Source of the DNA: MWDV01 sp964634255
Lineage (GTDB): Bacteria > Verrucomicrobiota > Verrucomicrobiia > Limisphaerales > MWDV01
Reading direction: 5' to 3'
DNA length: 64,000 bases
Assembly (NCBI GenBank): GCA_964634255.1
Contig: CAZWJC010000001.1
Location: 1 to 64,000, forward strand
Under the pieces are notes generated by a model. It searched no databases. It saw nothing but the letters and a program-made list of their open reading frames with translations, and was not told where the DNA came from. Below, piece by piece: positions 9,458-17,765 of this stretch (its first letter is position 1; each line of letters opens with the position of its first letter). Both the position numbers and the translations under genes were made by a program.

Positions 9458-9853
9458 ATGAGCGAAAGCACCAAGATTCTCGGCACCGGACGGCGCAAGA
9501 CTGCGGTCGCCCGGGTGCGCCTCTCGACCGGCACCGGCAAGATTCTCGTTAACGGTCGCACATTTGAGCAGTATTTTCCGCTGGATACGCTGCGGATGCA
9601 CGCCACCCAACCCTTGGTAACGGCGGGCATGGCCGACAAGGTGGACGTGAGCGTCAATGTGGCGGGTGGCGGGCCGACCGGCCAAGCCGGCGCCGTGCGC
9701 TTGGGCATCGCCCGCGCGCTCCTGCGTCAGGACGCGAATCTGCGGCCCATGCTGAAGGCGGAGGGCCTGCTGACGCGCGATTCCCGAGAGAAGGAGCGCA
9801 AGAAATACGGCCAGCCAGGCGCGCGCAAGCGGTACCAGTTCTCGAAACGTTAA
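9458..9853 (+). CDS. rpsI: 30S ribosomal protein S9
   Basis: 131 residues. Diagnostic S9 stretches are GTGRRKTAVARVRL, the NGRTFEQYF strand, GGGPTGQAGAVRLGIARAL and the basic tail ending in YQFSKR, whose last Lys-Arg reaches the ribosomal P-site. A purine-rich AGGAAGC precedes the ATG. Second gene of the rplM-rpsI operon. Confidence 0.98.
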   Translation: MSESTKILGTGRRKTAVARVRLSTGTGKILVNGRTFEQYFPLDTLRMHATQPLVTAGMADKVDVSVNVAGGGPTGQAGAVRLGIARALLRQDANLRPMLKAEGLLTRDSREKERKKYGQPGARKRYQFSKR

Positions 9854-9870
9854 TCGAAATCAACCTTTGA

Positions 9871-9900
9871 AAACCCCGCTGGCGCACGTCGGCGGGGTTT
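9871..9900 (+). terminator. Rho-independent terminator of rplM-rpsI
   Basis: Perfect 9-bp inverted repeat AAACCCCGC (9871-9879) and GCGGGGTTT (9892-9900) with a 12-nt loop, starting 17 bp after the rpsI stop and followed by CTTGCTT. The next gene starts only 8 bp further on, so its transcript either starts inside this hairpin region or depends on readthrough. Confidence 0.85.
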
Positions 9901-9907
9901 CTTGCTT

Positions 9908-10378
9908 ATGCACAGCGAATGGAAACGCGAGAATCTGCTCGTCTCCACGAATCCAGCAAGGCTGGACGCGGAAGCGGTGCATACATTTCTCAGCCGCGCC
10001 TACTGGTGCGCGGGCATTCCTCTGGAAACAGTCGAGTGTGCGCTACGGCACTCCTTGTGTTTCGGGCTTTACGACGGCCAGGAGCAGGTTGGGCTTGCGC
10101 GGGTGATTACGGACCACGCGACGTTTGCCTATCTCTGCGACGTTTACGTCCTGGAAAGCCACCGTGGGCGCGGCTTGGGCAAATGGCTGATCGAATGTGT
10201 CATGGACCACCCATCGATTCCGGGCTTGCGGCGTTTCAACTTGGCCACGCGTGATGCGCATGCGCTCTACGCGAGACACGGGTTCAAGCCATTGCGGCAT
10301 CCGGAAAATCAGATGGAGCTGCATAAACCGGACATTTACAGAGGGGCCGGCTCCGGCGGAGAGGCCCTTTCGTCTTAG
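9908..10378 (+). CDS. GNAT-family N-acetyltransferase
   Basis: 156 residues with the GNAT core: a central strand with LARVITDHATFAYLCDVYVL and the acetyl-CoA pyrophosphate loop in ESHRGRGLGKWLIE (motif A, R/Q-x-x-G-x-G/A). Near the end, DAHALYARHGFKPL is the usual C-terminal helix-strand. The acceptor is unknown. ATG 9908 is preferred to TTG 9902. The last ~12 residues (after KPDIYRG) are probably poorly conserved. Confidence 0.87.
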   Translation: MHSEWKRENLLVSTNPARLDAEAVHTFLSRAYWCAGIPLETVECALRHSLCFGLYDGQEQVGLARVITDHATFAYLCDVYVLESHRGRGLGKWLIECVMDHPSIPGLRRFNLATRDAHALYARHGFKPLRHPENQMELHKPDIYRGAGSGGEALSS

Positions 10379-10415
10379 CCATGGACTTCAAACTACTGAC
10401 TACTGACCACGAACC

Positions 10416-11471
10416 ATGAAGAAAGTCGCCATCGTCGGGGCCTCCGGCTATTCCGGGGAAGAACTGGTCCGCTTGCTCCTGTCGCATCCGCAGGTCGAAC
10501 TGAGCGCCGTCACCTCGCGCCAATACGCCGGGCAGACGCTCGCCCAGATTTTCCCGCGCTTCGCGCACCATCCGTGCGCCAAGGCGCTGCGCTTTTGCGA
10601 GCCGAACGCCGAGCTCCTCGCCAAACAGGCGGACATCGTTTTCCTGGCCCTGCCCCACGGCGTCGCTGCCGAATACGCCATCCCGTTGCTCCAGCTTGGC
10701 TGCGTGGTGATCGACTTGAGCGCCGACTTTCGCCTTCGCAGCGCAGCGGTTTACAAGGATTTCTACGCCCACGATCACCCCGCCCCAGAACTCCTGGCTA
10801 AGGCGGTTTATGGATTGCCGGAGCACTATCGCGAGCAGATCCGGAAGGCTTCGCTCATCGCCTCACCGGGCTGCTATCCAACCAGCATTCTGCTGCCGAC
10901 AATTCCACTGCTGAAGGCCGGCTTGATTCAGTCTGCCGGCATCATTGCCGATTCGCTCAGTGGTGTCAGCGGCGCCGGGCGCAAGGCGGAGCTCGACTAT
11001 CTGTTCTGCGAGTGCAACGAAAGCGTCCGGCCCTACGGTTTGCCGAAGCACCGCCACCTTTCGGAGATCGAACAGGAACTCACCATCGCCGCAGGAACAC
11101 CGGTGACGATGCAGTTCACACCGCACCTCATTCCCGTGAATCGCGGCATCCTGACGACATTGTATCTTACGCCAAAGGATGGCCTCAGGGACGCAGCCAG
11201 TACGGCGGCCTTCGGGGAAAAAGTAGCGGCCTGTTACAAAGCGGCGTATGCGGACGAACCGTTCGTCCGCCTGCTCGAAGGGAAGGCCCTGCCGGACACC
11301 AAGAATGTCGTTGGCACGAACGTGTGCGAATTCGCGTGGCGGCTCGACCCGCGCACGGGCCGGCTCATCGTCTTGAGCGCTGAGGACAACCTCGTCAAAG
11401 GCGCCAGCGGTCAGGCCGTCCAGAGCATGAACATCGTGTGCGGCTTTCCGGAAACGGCAGGACTCATGTGA
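10416..11471 (+). CDS. argC: N-acetyl-gamma-glutamyl-phosphate reductase
   Basis: 351 residues. Catalyses the NADPH-dependent third step of arginine synthesis, N-acetylglutamyl-phosphate to the semialdehyde. The NADP-binding start is VAIVGASGYSGEELVRLL, the catalytic cysteine is Cys153 in SPGCYPTS, and SLSGVSGAGRK, FTPHLIPVNRGI and EDNLVKGASGQAVQSMN are typical ArgC segments. argJ, the next pathway gene present, is 2.2 kb downstream on the same strand with three unrelated genes between. The stop codon overlaps the GTG start of the following methyltransferase, which implies cotranscription. The short gap before the start holds an ACTACTGACTACTGAC-type direct repeat. Confidence 0.97.
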   Translation: MKKVAIVGASGYSGEELVRLLLSHPQVELSAVTSRQYAGQTLAQIFPRFAHHPCAKALRFCEPNAELLAKQADIVFLALPHGVAAEYAIPLLQLGCVVIDLSADFRLRSAAVYKDFYAHDHPAPELLAKAVYGLPEHYREQIRKASLIASPGCYPTSILLPTIPLLKAGLIQSAGIIADSLSGVSGAGRKAELDYLFCECNESVRPYGLPKHRHLSEIEQELTIAAGTPVTMQFTPHLIPVNRGILTTLYLTPKDGLRDAASTAAFGEKVAACYKAAYADEPFVRLLEGKALPDTKNVVGTNVCEFAWRLDPRTGRLIVLSAEDNLVKGASGQAVQSMNIVCGFPETAGLM

Positions 11472-12265
11472 ATCCAGCCTTTCAGTGGAATCCCGCGGAC
11501 TACGCGGCGAACTCCGCTTCGCAGCAGAAATGGGCGCGTGAGCAGATCACGCGGCTGAACCTCCGCGGCAACGAGCGCATCCTGGATGTCGGCTGCGGCG
11601 ACGGCAAAGTAACAGCGGAACTTGCGCGGGCGGTTGCGCAGGGTTCGGTCGTGGGCGTGGATAGTTCGCCGGAGATGATCCGCTTTGCACAAGCCTGCTT
11701 TCCGCCTGCCAGCTTCCCAAACCTGCGTTTCCGCGAAATGGATGCACGGAAGCTGGAATTCGCCGAACGCTTCGATCTCGTGTTCTCCAACGCTGCGCTG
11801 CATTGGGTGGATGATCACCCTGCCTTCCTCCGCGGCGCAGCGGCGTGCTTGGTTGCGGGGGGGCGGTTGATCGTGTCGTGCGGCGGTCGGGGCAATGCGC
11901 AGGATGTCTTTCTGGTCGTGCGCTCGACCCTGCGCCTGAAACGCTGGCGCGAATTCTTCCGGAAGCTTACCCGCCCCTACTTCTTCCACGGCCCGGAGGA
12001 GTACGAGCGTTGGTTGCCGAAGTTCGGCTTCCGGACCAGCAGCGTTCGATTGGCGGAGAAGGACACGGTGTTCGCCACGCGCGAAGGCTTTGCCGGATGG
12101 TTTCGCACGACCTGGCTGCCCTATACGCAACGCGTGCCCGAAGCACAACGCGAGGAGTTCGTGAGCGCGGTGGTCGAGCGTTTCGTGGCGAAACACCCGC
12201 CCGATGCAGCCGGGCAAGTCCACGTCCGCATGGTGCGGCTGGAAATCAACGCCGAGAGGACTTGA
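11468..12265 (+). CDS. class I SAM-dependent methyltransferase (trans-aconitate methyltransferase-like)
   Basis: 265 residues. Motif I is ILDVGCGDGKVTAEL, then VVGVDSSPEMI, the FDLVFSNAALHWVDD segment typical of Tam-like enzymes, and a C-terminal cap. GTG 11468 is chosen because it overlaps the argC stop (ATGTGA) and gives the family-like start NPAFQWNPADYAANS, similar to trans-aconitate methyltransferases where W-x-P-x-x-Y is common. The substrate is not certain. It lies between two arginine genes but has no known role in that pathway. Confidence 0.85.
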   Translation: MNPAFQWNPADYAANSASQQKWAREQITRLNLRGNERILDVGCGDGKVTAELARAVAQGSVVGVDSSPEMIRFAQACFPPASFPNLRFREMDARKLEFAERFDLVFSNAALHWVDDHPAFLRGAAACLVAGGRLIVSCGGRGNAQDVFLVVRSTLRLKRWREFFRKLTRPYFFHGPEEYERWLPKFGFRTSSVRLAEKDTVFATREGFAGWFRTTWLPYTQRVPEAQREEFVSAVVERFVAKHPPDAAGQVHVRMVRLEINAERT

Positions 12266-12276
12266 GTGCCGAGCTC

Positions 12277-13113
12277 ATGAAGATTCCCTATTACGAAGTC
12301 GCGGCTTTCACGAGCAAACCCTTTGGCGGAAACCCCGCGGGAGTTTGCCTGCTGTCGACGTGGTTGCCCGACGCGACGCTGCAGGACATCGCCGCAGAAA
12401 ACAATCTGTCCGAGACCGCGTTCCTCGTCCAGCGCGGTGAAGACTACGATCTGCGCTGGTTCACGCCGGAACTTGAAATTGATCTGTGCGGCCATGCCAC
12501 GCTCGCGTCGGCGTTTGTGTTATTCACCGAGGCTGGCTTCAAAGGTGACGCCATCCGCTTTCACTCGAAGAGTGGCGTGCTGGGTGTGACAAGGGCGGGC
12601 GAGGTTTTGGAACTCGACTTCCCATCACGTCCGGCGCGGCCGTGTACCGCTCCCGACGCGCTCATCCGTGGCCTTGGCAGGACGCCGGCCCAAGTTTTGA
12701 AATCACGCGATTACTTTGCTGTCTTCGAATCCGAGGCCGACGTCCGCTCGCTGCAACCAGACTTCTCCGTGCTAGCTTCGGTGGATGCGCTGGGCATCAT
12801 CGTTACCGCGCCGGGTGGAGATAGCGATTTCGTTTCCCGGTTCTTCGCCCCGAGCGCGGGTGTGCCTGAAGACCCCGTGACCGGTTCAGCCCATTGCACG
12901 CTCATTCCGTATTGGGCGGAGCGACTCGGCAAAACGCAGCTTTTCGCGAGGCAGCTATCCAAGCGCGGTGGCGAGTTATACTGTCGATTGGCGGGCGACC
13001 GCGTGCGCATTGGCGGCAAGGCTGTGCTGTTTCTCCGCGGCAGCATCGAGGTCGAAACATCCGCGCCCGCGCCCCAAGCGGCGATAAGAAGTGAGCAGAC
13101 GGGCGAAACCTAG
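12277..13113 (+). CDS. PhzF-family phenazine-biosynthesis-like epimerase/isomerase
   Basis: 278 residues. The family opening IPYYEVAAFTSKPFGGNPAGVC, the catalytic Glu46 in NNLSETAFL, CGHATLASAFVLF and the second-half mirror motif GVPEDPVTGSAHC are all present. PhzF proteins have two diaminopimelate-epimerase-like halves and isomerise small acids; most paralogues lack an assigned substrate. ATG 12277 starts 11 bp after the previous stop; a longer frame reaching back to 11845 overlaps the methyltransferase and is rejected. The tail after FLRGSIEVE is extra. Confidence 0.9.
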   Translation: MKIPYYEVAAFTSKPFGGNPAGVCLLSTWLPDATLQDIAAENNLSETAFLVQRGEDYDLRWFTPELEIDLCGHATLASAFVLFTEAGFKGDAIRFHSKSGVLGVTRAGEVLELDFPSRPARPCTAPDALIRGLGRTPAQVLKSRDYFAVFESEADVRSLQPDFSVLASVDALGIIVTAPGGDSDFVSRFFAPSAGVPEDPVTGSAHCTLIPYWAERLGKTQLFARQLSKRGGELYCRLAGDRVRIGGKAVLFLRGSIEVETSAPAPQAAIRSEQTGET

Positions 13114-13123
13114 GTTTTGAAGC

Positions 13124-13615
13124 ATGACCTTCCGCGAGATCATTCCAGATTTGCAGATGGCCATCGGGCCGGTGATCCTTATTTCCGGCGTGGGGCTGCT
13201 GCTGTTGACCATGACGAATCGCCTCGGACGCGCGATTGATCGGGCGCGGCAACTGGCGCGCGACGCCCAGGATTGCCCGACCGACGCCCGCCCGCGGCTC
13301 ACGGGGCAGTTGAATATCATCTACCGGCGGGCGCGGGTCTTGCGGCTGACCATAACGCTGGCGGTCGTCAGCGTGTTGCTGGCGGCGGTGCTGGTGATCG
13401 CGCTGTTTCTCGCGGCGCTGTTCAAGCAGGATCACGGTGTGGCCATCTGCGTCCTGTTTATCGTTTGCCTGAGCGCGCTCATTCTGTCGTTGGTGGCGTT
13501 TTTGTACGACATCCATCTGTCTCTGCTGGCGCTTCGCATGGAGCTGGAACAGGTCAATCCAAACTTGCGCAAGGTCCGCCGGGCGGATGAGGGAGCGGCG
13601 GAGTGTGCGAAATGA
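13124..13615 (+). CDS. DUF2721-like membrane protein
   Basis: 163 residues with three hydrophobic segments (about 12-32, 69-93, 99-127) separated by a basic cytoplasmic loop NRLGRAIDRARQLARD, which fits the DUF2721 family of small bacterial membrane proteins of unknown role. It starts 10 bp after the phzF-like gene and is followed 45 bp later by argJ, so it is probably transcribed with them. Confidence 0.75.
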   Translation: MTFREIIPDLQMAIGPVILISGVGLLLLTMTNRLGRAIDRARQLARDAQDCPTDARPRLTGQLNIIYRRARVLRLTITLAVVSVLLAAVLVIALFLAALFKQDHGVAICVLFIVCLSALILSLVAFLYDIHLSLLALRMELEQVNPNLRKVRRADEGAAECAK

Positions 13616-13660
13616 ATTGCGGCGCAGAAGCGCCTTGGCAAGCTTTCATCCCACTGGAAT

Positions 13661-14986
13661 ATGAGAACAAAATTCAAACCTGTTGACGGCTCCATCGTCG
13701 CGCCCCAAGGCTTCCTCGCCAGCGGTGTGTTTTGCGACATCAAGCGACTGGGTACGGGCAAGGGTTCGCAGAAAGGCAAGAAGCGCGACCTCGCGCTGAT
13801 CGTCTCTGAAGTGCCGGCGACCGTGGCCGGCATGTTCACCACCAACCAGGTTTGTGCCGCGCCGGTCAAGGTTTGCGCCGAACGCGTGAAAGGGGGCGAG
13901 GCCCAGGCCATCGTCGTCAATTCCGGTAACGCCAACGCCTGCACGGGCAAGCAAGGGTTGAAAGACGCCTATGCGATGACGGCGGAACTGGCGAAGCTCC
14001 TGCACATGCCGGCGGAGCACGTCCTCGTCGGCTCGACGGGCCGAATCGGCGTCAACATGCCGATGGCGAACGTTGTCGCCGGCATTCGCGAAGCCGCGCA
14101 ACTTCTCGGCAACGACGTGGCGCACGCGGCGGAAGCCGTCGAGGCCATCATGACCAGCGATACGCGCCCCAAGCAGATTGCGGTCGAATTCAAGCTCGGC
14201 GGCAAGCCCGTCCGCATCGGCGGCATCTGCAAAGGCGCGGGCATGATCCAGCCCGGCATGAGCGTCACCGGGCATCGGCCCGCCGCCATGCCGCTTCACG
14301 CCACGATGCTGTGCTTCATCACCACGGACGCCGCCATTGAAGCGAAAGCGCTGCAGGCCGCCCTTCAGGAAGCCGTGGCCCAGAGCTTCAATCGCATCAC
14401 CGTGGACGGCGACATGAGCACGAACGACACGGTGCTCGTGCTGGCGAATGGCTTGGCCGAGAACAAGCAACTCGGAACGCGAAGCTCGGAACTCGGAACG
14501 TTCCAAGCCGCGCTCAACCACGTCTGTCTCGAACTCGCGAAGGTGATTGTCCGTGACGGCGAAGGCGTGCATCGCGTCGTGACCGTCCGCGTCTGCGGCG
14601 CCAAGACACCCGCAGATGCCGATGCCGCGGCGCGTGCGGTGGCCAACAGCCCGCTCGTGAAAACAAGCTGGCACGGCGGCGACCCGAACTGGGGTCGCAT
14701 CATTGACGCCATCGGCTACAGCGCGGCGACGGTCGTCGAAGAGAAGGTGGACATCGGCTACAGCGCGCCTGGTGGCCGGAAGATTCTCTGGAGTCTGAAA
14801 CGCGGCCAGCCGACCAAGGCCGCTTTCAAGCAGCTTTGCCTTGCCGTCGCGCCGAAGGAATTTGACCTGCACATCCGGCTCAACCTCGGCCAAGCCAGCG
14901 CCGTGATGTACGCCGCCGACCTGACCGAGGACTACGTGGACTTCAACAAAGGCGACGTGACCGACCCGACGACGCTCGGCGGTTAG
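13661..14986 (+). CDS. argJ: bifunctional glutamate N-acetyltransferase / amino-acid acetyltransferase, with unusual inserts
   Basis: 441 residues. ArgJ moves the acetyl group from N-acetylornithine to glutamate and self-cleaves before a catalytic Thr. Landmarks: PATVAGMFTTNQVCAAPV, AIVVNSGNANACTG, GSTGRIG, ICKGAGMIQPGM, HATML (Thr215), NSFNRITVDGD-like sequence, and HGGDPNWGRI. In the family KGSGMIxPxM runs directly into ATML; here about 13 residues (201-213, SVTGHRPAAMPLH) lie between them. A second low-complexity insert (about 271-281, LGTRSSELGT) derives from a CTCGGAAC repeat in the DNA. The enzyme may still be active because Thr and the flanking GxM/ATML are intact. It converges on the next gene with 7 bp between stops. 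Confidence 0.93.
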   Translation: MRTKFKPVDGSIVAPQGFLASGVFCDIKRLGTGKGSQKGKKRDLALIVSEVPATVAGMFTTNQVCAAPVKVCAERVKGGEAQAIVVNSGNANACTGKQGLKDAYAMTAELAKLLHMPAEHVLVGSTGRIGVNMPMANVVAGIREAAQLLGNDVAHAAEAVEAIMTSDTRPKQIAVEFKLGGKPVRIGGICKGAGMIQPGMSVTGHRPAAMPLHATMLCFITTDAAIEAKALQAALQEAVAQSFNRITVDGDMSTNDTVLVLANGLAENKQLGTRSSELGTFQAALNHVCLELAKVIVRDGEGVHRVVTVRVCGAKTPADADAAARAVANSPLVKTSWHGGDPNWGRIIDAIGYSAATVVEEKVDIGYSAPGGRKILWSLKRGQPTKAAFKQLCLAVAPKEFDLHIRLNLGQASAVMYAADLTEDYVDFNKGDVTDPTTLGG

Positions 14987-14993
14987 GAACGCC

Positions 14994-17765
14994 CTATTTC
15001 TTCCGCAACCGGAAGAACTGCTGCGGGCCGTCGAAGTTGACAGCGGCAGGGCTGGATTCTGCAGCGGTGGACCACACATTGGGTGATCCAAGGGAGGCAG
15101 TCTGTTCCAGGAGAAAGTCCGCGTTGTCCCAAGCCAGGAACGGCTCACCGCTGAATTCAAGCAGGCATAGCGAGGGTCGGGGTGCAGCTTCCAAGGAAAA
15201 GTCGAAGCTGACATCTGAACTGGTGCTGCTTTCCTGGTGAATCTCCACCGCGACAACGTTCGTGCCGGCTTGGAGCAATGCCGGCGGGACATTGGTGTTG
15301 AACCAAGATTTGCCGTCGTCATCCGCCAAGTCGGCGCGGGTCAGGTAATCCACCGGGCCGTTGGTGAGGTTGCTGCGGAACACTTCCGCGCCGTTGAGAT
15401 AGACGATTCCGCCGTCATCGCGCTTGAGGCGAAGCGTGAGGCTGCCCACAGACTCGGGCGCGGTCACTGGGAACGCATGGCGGAAATAGGTCGTGATGAT
15501 GCGGCCGCTGACGCCGTTGCTGCGGACGGGCGTGGCTTCGTCGCGCTCACCGTAACCGAGCTCCGCCACGCCATTGCTCCAGCCGGCGTCATTGAAAGTA
15601 TTGAACCGCCAAGCGATGCCGGCGTCTTCGCCCGTGTCGAGATAGCGCCAAAGCGCGCCGGTGGAGACAAGGAAGAAGTTCGTCGTCGCCGACGCACGCA
15701 CGTAGAAGACGCTGCTCAGCCCGGTGAGTTCGGCGTTGGTCGGATTCCTCAAACTGACGCGAACCAGACTCAAGTCCGCAGGCGCGGCAGTGGGCTGGAT
15801 CGTCCGCGAGATCTCGCCGGGCGGGAAGACGAGCGTTCCCAATTCGAGTATCTGGCTTGGGCCTTCGACCGCGTAGCCCACACTTACCGTCCGGGCCGTG
15901 AAGGTGCTCAACCGCACGGGCAGGGCGTTAGTGAGTTCGGCGACGTTAAACTGGCTGGCGCGCACCGCGAGGCCGACGCCCACCGGCGCAGTGCCTGACG
16001 CAGTTGTATATGTCGCCAGTCGTGGCGCGTCAGCGTCCGGTTGCCACACATAATTGTCCGGGCACTGGGGTATCGGCGTGGTGAACCAATTGCCGGAGAC
16101 GGTCATGGCGTTGGTGCGCCACAGCCAATCCTGCCAGGTGAGTCCCCACATGTCGCGGTAATTGTGGATCAGGATGGAATTGGTGACGCGAAGCGAGCCG
16201 GTGTAGGTCCAGTCGTAGTTGTCGCCGAAGCGCCCGCCGGTCAGGTTACCGATGAGCAGGCAGCCATTCAGGAAGCCCGCGGGACCGTCGTAACCGGCTT
16301 CCAAGCCCTGACCGCAATTAAGGAACACATCATGATGGTGGTTCACGACCTTGCCGTTCGCGGAGAGAGAATTGGCTTCGTGGAAGATGGACTCAAACCA
16401 GCAATCCTGGAAGTTGATCAAGCCCGCGCCGCTGCCCCCGCTATCCACCCCATCGTCCTTCGTCCACCCGAATAGGGTGTTGGTGAAGCCATGAGTGCCG
16501 CTCCAGAGGTAGAGGGCATCATTGTCGCCATCCACGAAGTTTGCGGAATCGTCGGGGCATTCGATGAAGGCGCTGTCGTTGACCGTGAAGCGCGCGCCGG
16601 TGAATTCGCCGCCACTGGGAGTTCGTTGCATGAGGAATCGGGTGAGCGTAATCTCGCCGCCGTTGACGGAATGGCCTAGTTGGCCGGCCAGCGAAATAGC
16701 CGCACAGTCGGTGAGCGTGATGGTCGGAGTGTTCGTGCAGTAGAACAGCGCTTGCTCCTTACGATGGCTGCTGGGCCGTCCATTGCTGCCAAACCAGTTC
16801 GGCTCCGCGCCGCTGCCGGTAAAAATGGTGTGGGTAGCCTCGATGCGGGACGAGTTGAGTTCCAGCAGAAGACCGCCCCACGACTGTGCTGGGTTGGCTG
16901 GGAAGAACACCACGGGCTGTTCGGACGTGCCGTTTATAGTCATGGTGCCGTCGAGCTTGATCTCCACACGGCTGGCGAGGCGGACGAGCGTTCCCGCACC
17001 GATCGTGAGGGAGGAGCCGGCGGGGATGGTGAGCGTGTTTGTGAGGAGCATCCGCGAATTGGCAGGCCATGCGACACTACCGGTAAGGGAGCCGGAGATG
17101 GGAGTCCAAGAGATGTTGGCTTCGATGACAATGCTGCGGTTCGTCTGCAAACCGCCAAGCGAAACCAGGTAGTCGAGTGGTCCTGATGGATTCGTCGCGC
17201 CGAGGAAGCCGGAGCCGACGCCGCGTTTGATCGCGATGCTTGGGTGTCCGGGAGAGACGAGCGAGCCGTTCGCCCGGAGCGCGTGTCCCGCGTCGTCCAT
17301 CACCCACGCCACGACCGGGATGGCGCAGTCCGTCGGGAACGCCGCGGGTGCGAGCAGACGGAGATGCGCGCCGGCAAATTCGGCGGCGGCGGACGGAAAC
17401 ACCGGCGGCGGAGTCCAGGGAGGCAAACCGTTCTCCGTGCTCCCGCGCTCCGACGAGCGGACGATGAAGCGAAGAAAAGATGTCTCGACGACGGCGGTCG
17501 AGCTGTTCGTGCGCCCAACCGAGAGTTCGTGGTAACCAACGCTTGTTACGGTCACCGGGCGGCCGACCGCGACGGGGAATCCATCCATCCGGGCCTCGTA
17601 GCTCCAGCCGGTGGTTTGCGGGATCGTGAACGTGGCTTGGTCGGCATAAACCGACTTGTCTGCCACACCGCTGATCGTGATTTGGCCACGGGCGGTGGCG
17701 CACAGGCACACCGGCAGAAGCGAGAAGAGGGCGAGTTGGTTCATGGCACGGGTCATTATCGTCAT
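14994..17765 (-). CDS. secreted right-handed beta-helix protein, 923 residues
   Basis: Signal peptide in the first ~28 residues (NQLALFSLLPVCLCATARG). Residues about 220-560 look like parallel beta-helix coils: ...LTIPAGSSLTIGAGTLVRL..., TFTIG-like turns, repeated NSxFxxC/DD motifs. Residues about 690-850 carry a galactose-binding-like sandwich (YLDTGEDAGIAWRFNTFND ... TNVVAVEIHQESSTSSDVSF) that is also found in the larger upstream neighbour. The C-terminus ends FFRLRKK, the terminal strand of a short domain common to secreted verrucomicrobial proteins. Its ATG overlaps the stop of the 2597-residue gene (ATGA), indicating translational coupling. Polysaccharide binding or cleavage is a plausible but unproven role. 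Confidence 0.83.
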   Translation of the reverse strand: MTIMTRAMNQLALFSLLPVCLCATARGQITISGVADKSVYADQATFTIPQTTGWSYEARMDGFPVAVGRPVTVTSVGYHELSVGRTNSSTAVVETSFLRFIVRSSERGSTENGLPPWTPPPVFPSAAAEFAGAHLRLLAPAAFPTDCAIPVVAWVMDDAGHALRANGSLVSPGHPSIAIKRGVGSGFLGATNPSGPLDYLVSLGGLQTNRSIVIEANISWTPISGSLTGSVAWPANSRMLLTNTLTIPAGSSLTIGAGTLVRLASRVEIKLDGTMTINGTSEQPVVFFPANPAQSWGGLLLELNSSRIEATHTIFTGSGAEPNWFGSNGRPSSHRKEQALFYCTNTPTITLTDCAAISLAGQLGHSVNGGEITLTRFLMQRTPSGGEFTGARFTVNDSAFIECPDDSANFVDGDNDALYLWSGTHGFTNTLFGWTKDDGVDSGGSGAGLINFQDCWFESIFHEANSLSANGKVVNHHHDVFLNCGQGLEAGYDGPAGFLNGCLLIGNLTGGRFGDNYDWTYTGSLRVTNSILIHNYRDMWGLTWQDWLWRTNAMTVSGNWFTTPIPQCPDNYVWQPDADAPRLATYTTASGTAPVGVGLAVRASQFNVAELTNALPVRLSTFTARTVSVGYAVEGPSQILELGTLVFPPGEISRTIQPTAAPADLSLVRVSLRNPTNAELTGLSSVFYVRASATTNFFLVSTGALWRYLDTGEDAGIAWRFNTFNDAGWSNGVAELGYGERDEATPVRSNGVSGRIITTYFRHAFPVTAPESVGSLTLRLKRDDGGIVYLNGAEVFRSNLTNGPVDYLTRADLADDDGKSWFNTNVPPALLQAGTNVVAVEIHQESSTSSDVSFDFSLEAAPRPSLCLLEFSGEPFLAWDNADFLLEQTASLGSPNVWSTAAESSPAAVNFDGPQQFFRLRKK

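Noticed and set aside
11845..12276. Upstream extension of the PhzF frame
   Set aside because: Overlaps the methyltransferase in another frame and has no PhzF sequence.
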